Source: an uncultured Eubacteriales bacterium
Lineage (GTDB): Bacteria > Bacillota > Clostridia > Oscillospirales > Acutalibacteraceae
Assembly: GCA_934476545.1 (NCBI GenBank)
Contig: CAKSOB010000030.1
Span: forward strand, 1 to 15,305
Length of the DNA stretch: 15,305 nt
Reading direction: 5' to 3'
The first letter of the stretch is position 1. Every line of letters starts with the position of its first letter. The notes beneath the pieces are model-generated. The model did not search any database. It saw nothing but the letters and a program-made list of their open reading frames with translations, and had not been told where the DNA came from. The translations under genes were made by a program, and so were the position numbers. Shown piece by piece: positions 1-7,068 of this stretch.

Positions 1-1202
1 TTCAAGACGCATCTCAAGATCTGCGAGAGTTATATGAAGAGGAAGTTCTCTTCTCCGATGACGGCGATTATGAAAAATTAGCAAATCTGTTGGTAGATGC
101 TCCGGTAAAATCCATGTGCCTGAACGTAGCCCATGACTGTAATCTGCGCTGCGAATATTGCTTTGCTGCCAAGGGTGACTTTGGCTGTGGCAGAAAACTG
201 ATGCCTTTTGAAGTTGCGAAGGCTGCGATTGATTTCCTTGTTGAAAAATCAAAAAATCGACACAATTTGGAAGTAGACTTCTTCGGCGGCGAACCGCTGA
301 TGAACTTTAAAGTAGTAAAACAAACCGTTGATTATGCCAGAAGCATTGAAAAGGAAAAAAATAAAAACTTCCGCTTCACTTTGACAACAAATGGCTTGCT
401 GCTCACAGATGATATTATTGAATATCTCAATAATGAGATGCATAACGTGGTACTGTCTTTAGATGGTCGAAAGGAAGTAAATGACCGCCTGCGTACCCGT
501 GTGGACGGCAGCGGTTGTTATGATACCATCGTACCAAAATATCAAAAGCTGGTTGCGAACCGTGGCGATAAAGACTACTATGTTCGTGGTACCTTTACCA
601 CTCACAACTTGGATTTCGCAGAAGATGCACTGCACATTGCAGATCTAGGGTTCCCACAGCTTTCTATTGAACCGGTTGTGTCCGATCCAAAACTGCCTTA
701 TTCCTTAAAAGAGGACAACCTCCCGGCAGCTTTTTCTGAGTATGAGCGATTAGCAAACATTATTTTGGAGAGAAGAAAAGCGAAAAAGGGCTTCAACTTC
801 TTCCACTTTATGGTAGACCTGAACCAGGGTCCTTGCGCCATCAAGCGTCTCCGTGGCTGCGGCGCAGGCAATGAGTACATTGCTGTTACTCCGGAAGGAG
901 ACCTGTATCCTTGCCATCAGTTCGTTGGTGACGAAAATTTTAAGATGGGCAATGTACTTGACCATACACTGAATCTGGAAATGAAAGAAGAATTTGCAAA
1001 AGCCAACGTATACAGCAAGGATGATTGTAAGGACTGTTGGGCAAAGTTCTATTGCAGCGGTGGTTGCAACGCTAACAACTGGCAATATGAGCATGACCTT
1101 CGCAAATCTCATAAAATTTCCTGTGAATTGGAGAAAAAGCGTTTGGAATGTGCTATTATGATGGAAGCTGCGATGGCAGATATGCAAGCTGAAATGGAAT
1201 AA
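1..1202 (+). CDS. scfB: SCIFF peptide maturase, radical SAM/SPASM (5' end outside window)
   Basis: Radical SAM enzyme that installs thioether crosslinks in the small six-Cys ranthipeptide precursor SCIFF; cytoplasmic. The frame is open from base 3 with no stop, so about 399 residues are visible and the N-terminal precursor-recognition part lies off the window; the TTG at 90 is internal. Seen: the radical SAM CX3CX2C motif (Cys codons at 138, 150 and 159) in an AHDCNLRCEYC context, the FFGGEP motif, and a C-terminal SPASM/twitch region with GCGAGNEY, YPCH, a CX2CX5CX3C cluster (DCKDC to SGGC) and further Cys residues for auxiliary Fe-S clusters. The whole pattern matches the SCIFF maturase family (CteB type) rather than anaerobic sulfatase maturases. 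The precursor gene scfA normally sits just upstream and would be outside the window. proC starts 18 bp downstream, probably on the same transcript. Confidence 0.93.
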   Translation, partial: QDASQDLRELYEEEVLFSDDGDYEKLANLLVDAPVKSMCLNVAHDCNLRCEYCFAAKGDFGCGRKLMPFEVAKAAIDFLVEKSKNRHNLEVDFFGGEPLMNFKVVKQTVDYARSIEKEKNKNFRFTLTTNGLLLTDDIIEYLNNEMHNVVLSLDGRKEVNDRLRTRVDGSGCYDTIVPKYQKLVANRGDKDYYVRGTFTTHNLDFAEDALHIADLGFPQLSIEPVVSDPKLPYSLKEDNLPAAFSEYERLANIILERRKAKKGFNFFHFMVDLNQGPCAIKRLRGCGAGNEYIAVTPEGDLYPCHQFVGDENFKMGNVLDHTLNLEMKEEFAKANVYSKDDCKDCWAKFYCSGGCNANNWQYEHDLRKSHKISCELEKKRLECAIMMEAAMADMQAEME

Positions 1203-1220
1203 TAGAGGAGGAAATCAGCA

Positions 1221-2021
1221 ATGAAAAAAATCGGATTTATCGGTGCCGGCAATATGGCAGGCGCTATTCTCAACGGTGTAATCACTACCGGAACGTATCC
1301 TGCTGAACAACTGTTTGTATTTGACGTTTCTCAAGAAAAATGTAACGCTATGGGAGAAAAGGGCATCGATTCTTTTGCATCTGCGGCAGAATTAGTCGCA
1401 AATTGCGATGTTATTTTTCTCTCTATAAAACCGCAGAATTTTACAGAGGTTTTAGAATCTGTCCGAGGATCCGTAACAGAGGACAAGCTGTTTGTTACCA
1501 TTGCTGCCGGAATTTCCACCACATTTATCAAAGAAACCGTGCAATGTAATTGTCCGGTAATTCGTGTTATGCCAAACACACCGCTTCTTTTGGGAAAAGG
1601 CGCTACTGCTATGTGTCGCTCCTCCGATGTCACTGACGAGCAGTTTGCGCTGATTAAAGGCTTTTTTGCCGCTTGCGGAACCGTAGCTGTTTTGGATGAA
1701 AGCAAATTAAATGCTGTTATCTCTGTAAATGGCAGTAGTCCTGCATACGTTTATCTTTTTGCCAAAGCGATGGTTGATGGCGCAGAACAGCAGGGAATTG
1801 ACCGAAAAGTTGCCCTTCCACTGATTTGCCAAACACTGATTGGCAGCGCTGCTATGCTGATGCAACCGAACACTACTCCGGATGAATTGATTCGCATGGT
1901 ATCTTCTCCGGGTGGAACAACCCTAAAGGCATTGGATGTTCTGTATGAAAATCATTTTGCCGAAACCGTTCGTGAAGCAATGGTTGCTTGTACCAAACGT
2001 GCAGAAGAGCTTGGCAAATAA
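1221..2021 (+). CDS. proC: Pyrroline-5-carboxylate reductase
   Basis: Catalyses the last step of proline synthesis, NAD(P)H-dependent reduction of 1-pyrroline-5-carboxylate to proline, in the cytoplasm. The 266 residues are the usual length. The N-terminal Rossmann motif GFIGAGNMA is at residues 5-13, with the expected SIKPQ segment and the VIRVMPNTP motif in the middle. The C-terminal dimerisation and active-site helices carry NGSSPAYVY and the signature SPGGTTLKAL. A strong ribosome binding site (GAGGAGG) sits 8 bases before the ATG. The gene lies between scfB and spoIIM with short gaps, suggesting cotranscription; I see no functional link to SCIFF maturation. Confidence 0.97.
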   Translation: MKKIGFIGAGNMAGAILNGVITTGTYPAEQLFVFDVSQEKCNAMGEKGIDSFASAAELVANCDVIFLSIKPQNFTEVLESVRGSVTEDKLFVTIAAGISTTFIKETVQCNCPVIRVMPNTPLLLGKGATAMCRSSDVTDEQFALIKGFFAACGTVAVLDESKLNAVISVNGSSPAYVYLFAKAMVDGAEQQGIDRKVALPLICQTLIGSAAMLMQPNTTPDELIRMVSSPGGTTLKALDVLYENHFAETVREAMVACTKRAEELGK

Positions 2022-2083
2022 AAAATCATACGGCGTTCTCTCCTCGCATACCTATTAGCAAGACGGGGAAAGGGGAGAGAGGG

Positions 2084-2764
2084 ATGCGTGAAATTGTTCG
2101 CAGTGAGTTATCGGAAACAGAGCTGTCATCTCCGCCGGAATATCCTCCGGAAGTACAGCCGTCTGCAAATCTGCAACAAGCTACTACCTTGATTTTACTG
2201 GCGGTTTTCTTTTTATTTGGAATGCTCCTAGGCGCATTATTCATCCGAAAAAGTGATCCGTCTTTGTTGGATGCTTTAGATCAATTTTGCTTTACCAGTA
2301 TTTCTACAAGAGTCAACGGTAGTTATTGGCAGTTATTTTTATCATCTATGGCATCGTCTTTTCTATTTACCCTTGCCAGCTTTTTCAGCGGATTAACCAT
2401 GTGGGGAATGTTTCTCACACCATTGCTTCCGCTGCTTCGTGGATTTGGATTGGGATTAACTGCCGGTTATTTGTATGGATTCGGTGGAATCGGTATTTGG
2501 TATTTTATTTGTATTGTTTTGCCGGGAGCATTTCTCAGTGCTTTAACGGTACTGCTCACATCCTCAGAAGCAATTCGATTTTCTAAGCGGTTAAATCGTG
2601 CCCATAAGGTCCGGAATCGACGATACGCATTTGCTCCACAGCCTGCTATTTCCAGCTTTTTGCTCAGAATTGGCGTATTCGGTTGCTTATCCATCGTTGC
2701 ATCCTTTCTTGACATGGGTGCAGTAGCCTGTTTTGGCGGATTTTTTCAAAATACATTTGGATAA
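2084..2764 (+). CDS. spoIIM: Stage II sporulation protein M (SpoIIM) family membrane protein
   Basis: Predicted polytopic membrane protein of 226 residues. In Bacillus, SpoIIM works with SpoIID and SpoIIP in peptidoglycan degradation during engulfment. The ATG at 2084 is chosen because AGGGGAGAGAG precedes it; the open frame runs upstream to 1988, but that would overlap proC. Seen: a hydrophilic N-terminus of about 32 residues, a first hydrophobic span (ILLAVFFLFGMLLGALF), a second around SSFLFTLASFFSGLTMWGMF, the family-typical glycine-rich stretch RGFGLGLTAGYLYGFGGIG, then further hydrophobic spans to the C-terminus. About five membrane segments fit the family. The assignment rests on topology, length and the Gly-rich core rather than catalytic residues. 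The gene is followed at once by a terminator shared with the convergent recombinase. Confidence 0.75.
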   Translation: MREIVRSELSETELSSPPEYPPEVQPSANLQQATTLILLAVFFLFGMLLGALFIRKSDPSLLDALDQFCFTSISTRVNGSYWQLFLSSMASSFLFTLASFFSGLTMWGMFLTPLLPLLRGFGLGLTAGYLYGFGGIGIWYFICIVLPGAFLSALTVLLTSSEAIRFSKRLNRAHKVRNRRYAFAPQPAISSFLLRIGVFGCLSIVASFLDMGAVACFGGFFQNTFG

Positions 2765-2767
2765 AAA

Positions 2768-2810
2768 GAAAGCTACTGTTCTGTGAATTTTTTCACAATC
2801 AGTAGCTTTT
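2768..2810. terminator. Bidirectional Rho-independent terminator
   Basis: Arms AAGCTACTG (2770-2778) and CAGTAGCTT (2800-2808) enclose a second stem TGTGAA/TTCACA. A-rich sequence lies on the left flank and a T-rich run on the right, so it can stop both spoIIM (+) and the Xer recombinase (-), whose stop codon is at 2813-2815. Confidence 0.9.
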
Positions 2811-2812
2811 TC

Positions 2813-3799
2813 TTATTTTTTCTTTTTTACAGAAGCCAGAGGGTTACTGGAGATTGCATCCGCCATTTGCTTACTGGAAACATGTGTATAGATTTGTGTT
2901 GTTCCTAAATTTTCATGTCCAAGAATATCTTGTAGCACACGCACATCCACATCACCGTATTGGTACATCAGCGTTGCAGCTGTATGGCGCAGTTTGTGTA
3001 CAGAATATCCGTTTCCGCCTAAACCGATTTTTTGGAGATATTTTTTTACCATGGTTTGTACCATAATATTGCTGATGCGCTGTTTTCGGTTGCTGAGAAA
3101 TAATGCGTCTTTGTCAATAACGCCATCCACAGGACGAACCTTTATGTAGTTGTCAATCGCCTCAATACAAGCGTTATTCAAGTACACCATTCGTTCTTTA
3201 TTGCCTTTACCGGTAATCGTAATAGTTGCCGGACCGGAGCCTCTATGGATATCCGTTAAATTGATTCGAACCAGCTCAGACAGTCGCATCCCACAGTTTA
3301 AAAATAGCGTAATAATACAATAATCCCGTTCTTTAAATTTGCCATCAATCACATTCAAAAGTTCAATGCTTTGTTCTAAAGTTAAGTATTTTGGTAGGGA
3401 TTGCTTTACTTTGGGAGAGTCCAATTCTTCAATAGGATTGGACTCCAAAAGCATTACTTTATTGGTCAGATACTTAAAAAAGGTACGAAGGCTGGAAACT
3501 TTTCGGCAACGAGTGTTCGGCGCATTATCACGCATGGCGCCGGCATAGTTAAAGTATTCAAACACCGTGGTTAAATCAATAGTACGGATCAAATCAATGT
3601 CCACATCTGAAATAGAGATTTCTTCAAATGGTACCGACGGATCAACCAGTCCACGGCTTTGCTTAATATAACGGAAAAAGGTTCGCAAATCTCGATAATA
3701 TTCTTCCACAGTTTTTGCAGAACGTCCTTTTACAGTTTCTAAATAGCCAAGGTAGCGCTGAATAATCGGCGGGGCTTCCTGATATAGTTCCATCTTCAT
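2813..3799 (-). CDS. Tyrosine recombinase, XerC/XerD family
   Basis: Site-specific tyrosine recombinase, probably a chromosome-dimer-resolving Xer protein acting at dif. It has 328 residues, slightly longer than the usual ~300. The N-terminal SAM-like core-binding domain covers about residues 10-112, with some extra sequence around residues 48-72. The C-terminal catalytic domain shows all expected residues: Arg172 (CGMRLSEL), Lys198 (TGKGNKER), His268 and Arg271 (HKLRH), His295 (LGHENL) and the nucleophile Tyr304 (IYTHV). ATG at 3799 follows GGGAGGAG. The gene is single, with its own consensus promoter and terminators on both sides; with no neighbouring phage genes, a housekeeping Xer role is likelier than an integrase. 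Position near spoIIM and a fur homologue resembles the XerD (ripX) locus of Bacillus, but XerC versus XerD cannot be settled from sequence alone. Confidence 0.9.
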   Translation of the reverse strand: MKMELYQEAPPIIQRYLGYLETVKGRSAKTVEEYYRDLRTFFRYIKQSRGLVDPSVPFEEISISDVDIDLIRTIDLTTVFEYFNYAGAMRDNAPNTRCRKVSSLRTFFKYLTNKVMLLESNPIEELDSPKVKQSLPKYLTLEQSIELLNVIDGKFKERDYCIITLFLNCGMRLSELVRINLTDIHRGSGPATITITGKGNKERMVYLNNACIEAIDNYIKVRPVDGVIDKDALFLSNRKQRISNIMVQTMVKKYLQKIGLGGNGYSVHKLRHTAATLMYQYGDVDVRVLQDILGHENLGTTQIYTHVSSKQMADAISSNPLASVKKKK

Positions 3800-3848
3800 T
3801 TCTTCGAAATGCTCCTCCCTTAATTACGCAAAATATTTATTTTGTATA

Positions 3849-3877
3849 ATTATATCATTTTCAAAATAGGTTGTCAA
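3849..3877 (-). promoter_or_regulatory. Consensus sigma-A promoter of the Xer recombinase gene
   Basis: Read on the - strand: TTGACA (3877-3872), exactly 17 bases, then TATAAT (3854-3849). Both hexamers match consensus perfectly. The predicted start of transcription is about 42 bases before the ATG at 3799. It lies just downstream of the radA terminator, so the recombinase has its own transcript. Confidence 0.88.
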
Positions 3878-3898
3878 TCTTTTCTTTTTTGTTGCAAT

Positions 3899-3923
3899 AA
3901 AAAAGAATCGGCGTTTCCGATTC
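3899..3923 (-). terminator. Rho-independent terminator downstream of radA
   Basis: Stem GAATCGG (3905-3911) / CCGATTC (3917-3923) with a 5-base loop, followed on the - strand by six T (3904-3899). It ends - strand transcription about 200 bases after the radA stop, beyond the small + strand gene at 4000, which is therefore antisense to the radA 3' untranslated region. Confidence 0.8.
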
Positions 3924-3999
3924 CTCCTTCTCTGTTATTACAGAATAAAAAATCATAGTTTCTAAACTCTGGATGCATACTAAATTTGAGGTGAGTTTT

Positions 4000-4227
4000 A
4001 TGCAGCTACGCAGAGTTCCTTGCAGCCATGACTGCGCTTATCAAGAACATGGATTTTGCAAATTGGAATCCTCCAAAAATACAAACGCCGATTGTTTATA
4101 CCGTCGATCTCTTTATATGCACATTACTCCACAGACGCTTCAAATGCCGCTCGCACATCCTTCGCCCCAATTACTTGGATTGCGGAATGATTCAGCATCA
4201 AATTCTTATAATTATGATAAGGAATGA
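4000..4227 (+). CDS. Small Cys-rich protein, function unknown
   Basis: Predicted protein of 75 residues starting MQLRRVPCSHDCAYQEHGFC. ATG at 4000 has a good ribosome binding site (GAGGTGAG, 4 bases before the ATG); an ATG at 3973 in the same frame has none. The first 36 residues carry four Cys in the order CX3CX7C and a later DCLY, resembling very short clostridial Cys-rich proteins that probably bind a metal (my recollection; no search was done). The stretch after DCLYRR looks unlike a conserved domain and overlaps the last ~100 bases of radA in antisense, which is unusual; the conserved part may end near 4110, with the tail a later extension. No clear promoter was found. The function is unknown. 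Confidence 0.5.
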   Translation: MQLRRVPCSHDCAYQEHGFCKLESSKNTNADCLYRRSLYMHITPQTLQMPLAHPSPQLLGLRNDSASNSYNYDKE

Positions 4228-5503
4228 TACATTTGGTAAACCCTAGTCGCATAGCCTCCGTGATTCGTTCTTCCACATGAGATACCGCACGTAGCTCTCC
4301 TGCCAAACCGATTTCTCCAATAGCAATGGTTTGCTCCTCAATCGGAACATCTTTCAAACTAGAGATTAGTGCAATCGCCACTGCTAAATCGGCAGACGGT
4401 TCATCTATTCGCAAACCACCTACAATATTGACATACACATCTAAATTGGAAAAATAATATCCGGCTCGTTTTTCCAACACTGCTAAAAGCAGCGCAATCC
4501 GATTATAATCAAACCCGGTCGCCATTCGCCGTGGATTCCCAAAACCAGTGGTAGTTGCCAATGCCTGAATTTCCGCCATAATCGGACGGCTTCCCTCCAT
4601 AATGCAAGTTACAGCCGTGCCGGATACATTCTTGGGACGACCGGACAGCATCATTTGAGATGGATTATCTACCTGCTCCAAGCCACGCTGTGTCATATTG
4701 AATACACCAATTTCATTGGTAGAACCATATCGATTCTTTACTGCTCGCAAAATACGGTATGTCATATGACGATCACCTTCAAAATACAACACCGCATCCA
4801 CAATGTGTTCCAGTACCTTCGGACCTGCAATGGCACCGTCTTTATTCACATGACCTACTATAATAGTGGGAATTTCTAAAGACTTTGCTACCTGCATCAA
4901 TCCATTGGTACATTCTCGTACTTGTGTCACGCTGCCGGGCGAAGACGATAATTCGGTGTGATTCATGGTCTGGATGGAATCAATAATCACCAAATCCGGT
5001 TTTTCCAACCGAATATGCTCCAGCACTGCCTGCAAGTTTGTTTCTGTAAGAAGCAATAAGTTTTCACTGCTCACTTGCAGCCGTGCAGCACGAAGTTTAA
5101 TCTGCCGAGCAGACTCCTCTCCGCTGACATATAAAATACGATACCGCTCCCCTAAATACTGACAAATCTGAAGAAGCATAGTAGATTTACCGATACCGGG
5201 ATCACCACTCATCAAAATTAAAGAGCCTTTTACAATGCCGCCACCTAATACTCGATCCAACTCACTTAACCCGGTATGATAGCGTTCTTCTTCACTGGAA
5301 GAGATCTCAGCAAGTTTAACGGGACGCATCCCTGCCGTTCCGGAAGTGATTCCGACAGCGCTTCCAAGGGTTTTCGGTGCGGCGGATTTCACTTCTTCGT
5401 TCATGCTGTTCCATTCGCCACAACCGGGACATTTTCCGTACCATTTGGCGGACTCATATCCACACTCTGAACAAATATAATACGTCTTTGCTTTTGCTGC
5501 CAT
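4124..5503 (-). CDS. radA: DNA repair protein RadA (Sms)
   Basis: RecA-like ATPase that promotes branch migration and processing of recombination intermediates. Its 459 residues match the family. Seen: an N-terminal C4 zinc finger (Cys11, Cys14, Cys25, Cys28), Walker A GDPGIGKST (100-108), Walker B LVIIDSIQT (171-179), the RadA-specific KNRYG motif (256-260, followed by STNE), and a C-terminal Lon-protease-like domain (GFDYNRIALLLAVLEKRAG, then GGLRIDEPSADLAVA and GEIGLAGELR). ATG at 5503 is preceded by GAGG. It lies 29 bp after cwlD on the same strand, so the two are likely cotranscribed. Its last ~100 bases are overlapped by the convergent small gene at 4000-4227. Confidence 0.97.
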   Translation of the reverse strand: MAAKAKTYYICSECGYESAKWYGKCPGCGEWNSMNEEVKSAAPKTLGSAVGITSGTAGMRPVKLAEISSSEEERYHTGLSELDRVLGGGIVKGSLILMSGDPGIGKSTMLLQICQYLGERYRILYVSGEESARQIKLRAARLQVSSENLLLLTETNLQAVLEHIRLEKPDLVIIDSIQTMNHTELSSSPGSVTQVRECTNGLMQVAKSLEIPTIIVGHVNKDGAIAGPKVLEHIVDAVLYFEGDRHMTYRILRAVKNRYGSTNEIGVFNMTQRGLEQVDNPSQMMLSGRPKNVSGTAVTCIMEGSRPIMAEIQALATTTGFGNPRRMATGFDYNRIALLLAVLEKRAGYYFSNLDVYVNIVGGLRIDEPSADLAVAIALISSLKDVPIEEQTIAIGEIGLAGELRAVSHVEERITEAMRLGFTKCIIPYHNYKNLMLNHSAIQVIGAKDVRAAFEASVE

Positions 5504-5532
5504 GATGATGCCTCATTTCTGTTGGATCTTAT

Positions 5533-6300
5533 CTATTTATTATAGTGGAAAACAGAGGTTGTTGCAAGAGGTGATGTGGTTGCCGCAAAATAATCCAACA
5601 GTCCGCAATAAATAGAAAATGCCATTTCATTTTGATAAGTATCATCACATAGTTTTTGTGCTTCCTCCAAATTAGATAAAAAACCACACTCTACTATTAC
5701 AGCAGGAATCGTTGCATTCCGCAACAGATAAATCGTCTTTTCTGCTGCTTTTGCCTGCCGCTTATTTTCCTGTTGCAATAATGTTACCACGCTGCTTTGA
5801 ATGGTATCTGCCAGCAGACTGCTGTTTTCATGATTAGTAGAATAAAAAACCTGTGCGCCATGAAGTGCTGCATGATCAAAATAATTTTGATGAACGCTGA
5901 CAAAAATGCTTTCCGGGTGTAATTCCATCTGATGCAACCGCATTTTCATATCAGATTTCTTCCGTTCCGCTAAAGTGGACAATGTATTGTCTCCGATAAA
6001 ATCATCCCCTGTCCGAGTTAAAATCACTTGGAATCCGGAAGATTCCAGTAATTCTTTCAGCTTAAAGGTAATAGACAGATTGATGTCCTTTTCTGGCTGT
6101 ACGGACTTCCCCACAGCACCTCCATCCTCTCCTCCATGTCCTGCATCTAAAATCACCGAATACGGTGTGTGGCTGACCGTAGAGGCTTGTTTCGCCACAT
6201 GAAGGTATGCCCCTATTGTGCTATAAACAAAAAATCCACAGGCAACAAACAGTACCATTAGATAAAAACAAAGCGACCATTTTTTATGATCTGATTTCAT
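5533..6300 (-). CDS. cwlD: CwlD-type N-acetylmuramoyl-L-alanine amidase
   Basis: Zinc amidase (Amidase_3 family) of 255 residues. In spore formers CwlD cleaves peptide side chains from muramic acid so that muramic-delta-lactam can be made in the spore cortex, which is needed for germination. Seen: a short basic N-terminus and one membrane span (about residues 10-32) anchoring the enzyme outside the membrane; the catalytic domain from about residue 46 with zinc ligands His55 (DAGHGGEDGG), Glu70 (PEKDIN) and His137 (SVHQN), and catalytic Glu204 (VECGFLSN). ATG at 6300 follows AGGTGG. The size and single catalytic domain without SH3 or binding repeats favour CwlD over autolysins. The upstream region holds an 11-bp direct repeat and a palindrome that may belong to a sporulation promoter. 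Confidence 0.88.
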   Translation of the reverse strand: MKSDHKKWSLCFYLMVLFVACGFFVYSTIGAYLHVAKQASTVSHTPYSVILDAGHGGEDGGAVGKSVQPEKDINLSITFKLKELLESSGFQVILTRTGDDFIGDNTLSTLAERKKSDMKMRLHQMELHPESIFVSVHQNYFDHAALHGAQVFYSTNHENSSLLADTIQSSVVTLLQQENKRQAKAAEKTIYLLRNATIPAVIVECGFLSNLEEAQKLCDDTYQNEMAFSIYCGLLDYFAATTSPLATTSVFHYNK

Positions 6301-6314
6301 ATTCGCACCACCTA

Positions 6315-6336
6315 ATTGGAAACAGTCGATTCCAAT
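6315..6336. repeat. Inverted repeat in the cwlD leader
   Basis: Perfect 7-bp arms ATTGGAA (6315-6321) and TTCCAAT (6330-6336), 8-base spacer, directly upstream of the cwlD ribosome binding site. The T run on the + strand side makes it look like a + strand terminator, but no + gene ends here. It could be an operator or an RNA hairpin near the ribosome binding site. Confidence 0.5.
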
Positions 6337-6363
6337 TTTTATGCGACAAAAAAATTTTTATGC
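6334..6363 (-). promoter_or_regulatory. Possible sporulation sigma factor promoter of cwlD
   Basis: On the - strand GCATAAAAATT occurs twice (6363-6353 and 6344-6334), offset by 19 bases. Read as a promoter it gives GCATAAA, 13 bases, CATAAAAA, similar to SigE-type elements (a CATATT-like -35 and a CATA-starting -10) known to drive mother-cell genes in Bacillus. The region is very A/T-rich, so chance similarity is possible. Confidence 0.35.
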
Positions 6364-6365
6364 CA

Positions 6366-6400
6366 AATAAAAAAGCAAGAACTTGGATAAATCCTTGCTT
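6366..6400 (-). terminator. Rho-independent terminator downstream of the Fur-family gene
   Basis: Stem AAGCAAG (6373-6379) / CTTGCTT (6394-6400) with an inner GAT/ATC pairing, followed on the - strand by a T-rich run (6372-6366). It starts 9 bases after the stop codon at 6409 and separates this gene from cwlD. Confidence 0.85.
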
Positions 6401-6408
6401 CTGTTCCA

Positions 6409-6903
6409 TTATTCATTTTCCAGTTTTGAAATACGTCTGCAATCTTCGCACAAACCATAAATGGACATTTTCACCTGTGTTGCTTCAAACCCATACTCTT
6501 GCTTTACAAAACTACGGACCTCATCAAAGGGGTTATCTTCAATATCCACAATACTACCGCATTTTAGGCAAATAATGTGGTAATGGTGTTTATTTTCTCC
6601 AACAGTATGGTCGTCTTGCATCCCCATCATATAGATTTTATTCAGCAAGTCCATATCTTCCAACATCTTCAGTGTACGATACACTGTTGCAAGACCAATC
6701 GACTTGTCCCGCTCCTGTACATAGGAATAAATATCTTTGGGGTGAACGTGCCAACCGACCTGATAAGCTACTGCTTCTAAGATGATTTTACGCTGTGTGG
6801 TCACGCGAAAGCCTGCATCGTGAAGAACCTCCACCATTGCATGCAGTAAGTGCTGTGTTGTTTCTGATTTGTGATATTCAATGGGTGTTAAATCTTTATG
6901 CAT
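6409..6903 (-). CDS. Fur-family metal-responsive transcriptional regulator
   Basis: DNA-binding repressor of the Fur/PerR/Zur family, 164 residues. The winged helix covers about residues 22-90, with the recognition region containing GLATVYRTLKMLE. The dimerisation and metal domain follows, with a His-rich segment HHYH (106-109) and two CXXC pairs (Cys112/Cys115 and Cys152/Cys155) that form the structural zinc site. The N-terminus before residue 22 is somewhat longer than usual; Met23 could be an alternative start, but AGGACGG upstream of 6903 supports the long form. Which metal or peroxide it senses cannot be read from the sequence. It has its own likely promoter and terminator, so it is monocistronic. 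Confidence 0.92.
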   Translation of the reverse strand: MHKDLTPIEYHKSETTQHLLHAMVEVLHDAGFRVTTQRKIILEAVAYQVGWHVHPKDIYSYVQERDKSIGLATVYRTLKMLEDMDLLNKIYMMGMQDDHTVGENKHHYHIICLKCGSIVDIEDNPFDEVRSFVKQEYGFEATQVKMSIYGLCEDCRRISKLENE

Positions 6904-6944
6904 TAGAAAAACTTCCGTCCTATTTTTAAAAAGCTATATTTTAT

Positions 6945-6973
6945 ATTTAACAACTTTTTACAAAAAAAGTCAA
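6945..6973 (-). promoter_or_regulatory. Likely sigma-A promoter of the Fur-family gene
   Basis: On the - strand TTGACT (6973-6968), 17 bases, then TTAAAT (6950-6945), about 40 bases before the ATG at 6903. The -35 is good and the -10 weaker. The surrounding A/T-rich partial palindrome could be an autoregulatory site, but I see no clear Fur, PerR or Zur box. Confidence 0.5.
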
Positions 6974-7025
6974 TGGATAAACGACCGTTTTTTCTCAATT
7001 AGATAACCCTTAAACAACTTCCATC

Positions 7026-7063
7026 AAAAAAGTCACACTTTTAAATAAAAGTGTGACTTTTTT
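7026..7063. terminator. Rho-independent terminator downstream of the secreted protein gene
   Basis: Long perfect stem: AAAAAAGTCACACTTTT (7026-7042) pairs with AAAAGTGTGACTTTTTT (7047-7063) around a 4-base loop. It begins 6 bases after the stop codon of the - strand gene ending at 7069, and its symmetry would also work on the + strand. Confidence 0.92.
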
Positions 7064-7068
7064 CTATC

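Noticed and set aside
750..1187. 145-residue open frame on the - strand
   Set aside because: Antisense to the scfB coding region, with no ribosome binding site and no recognisable domain.
1988..2083. N-terminal extension of the spoIIM frame
   Set aside because: It would overlap proC and lacks a ribosome binding site, while AGGGGAGAGAG precedes the ATG at 2084.
2813..3799. Phage or transposon integrase
   Set aside because: No phage, conjugation or att-like repeats are nearby; the gene has housekeeping-type promoter and terminator and sits among sporulation and repair genes.
4028..4246. Second small + strand frame overlapping the small Cys-rich gene
   Set aside because: It has no ribosome binding site, lies in a different frame and shows no conserved pattern; the 4000 start is better supported.
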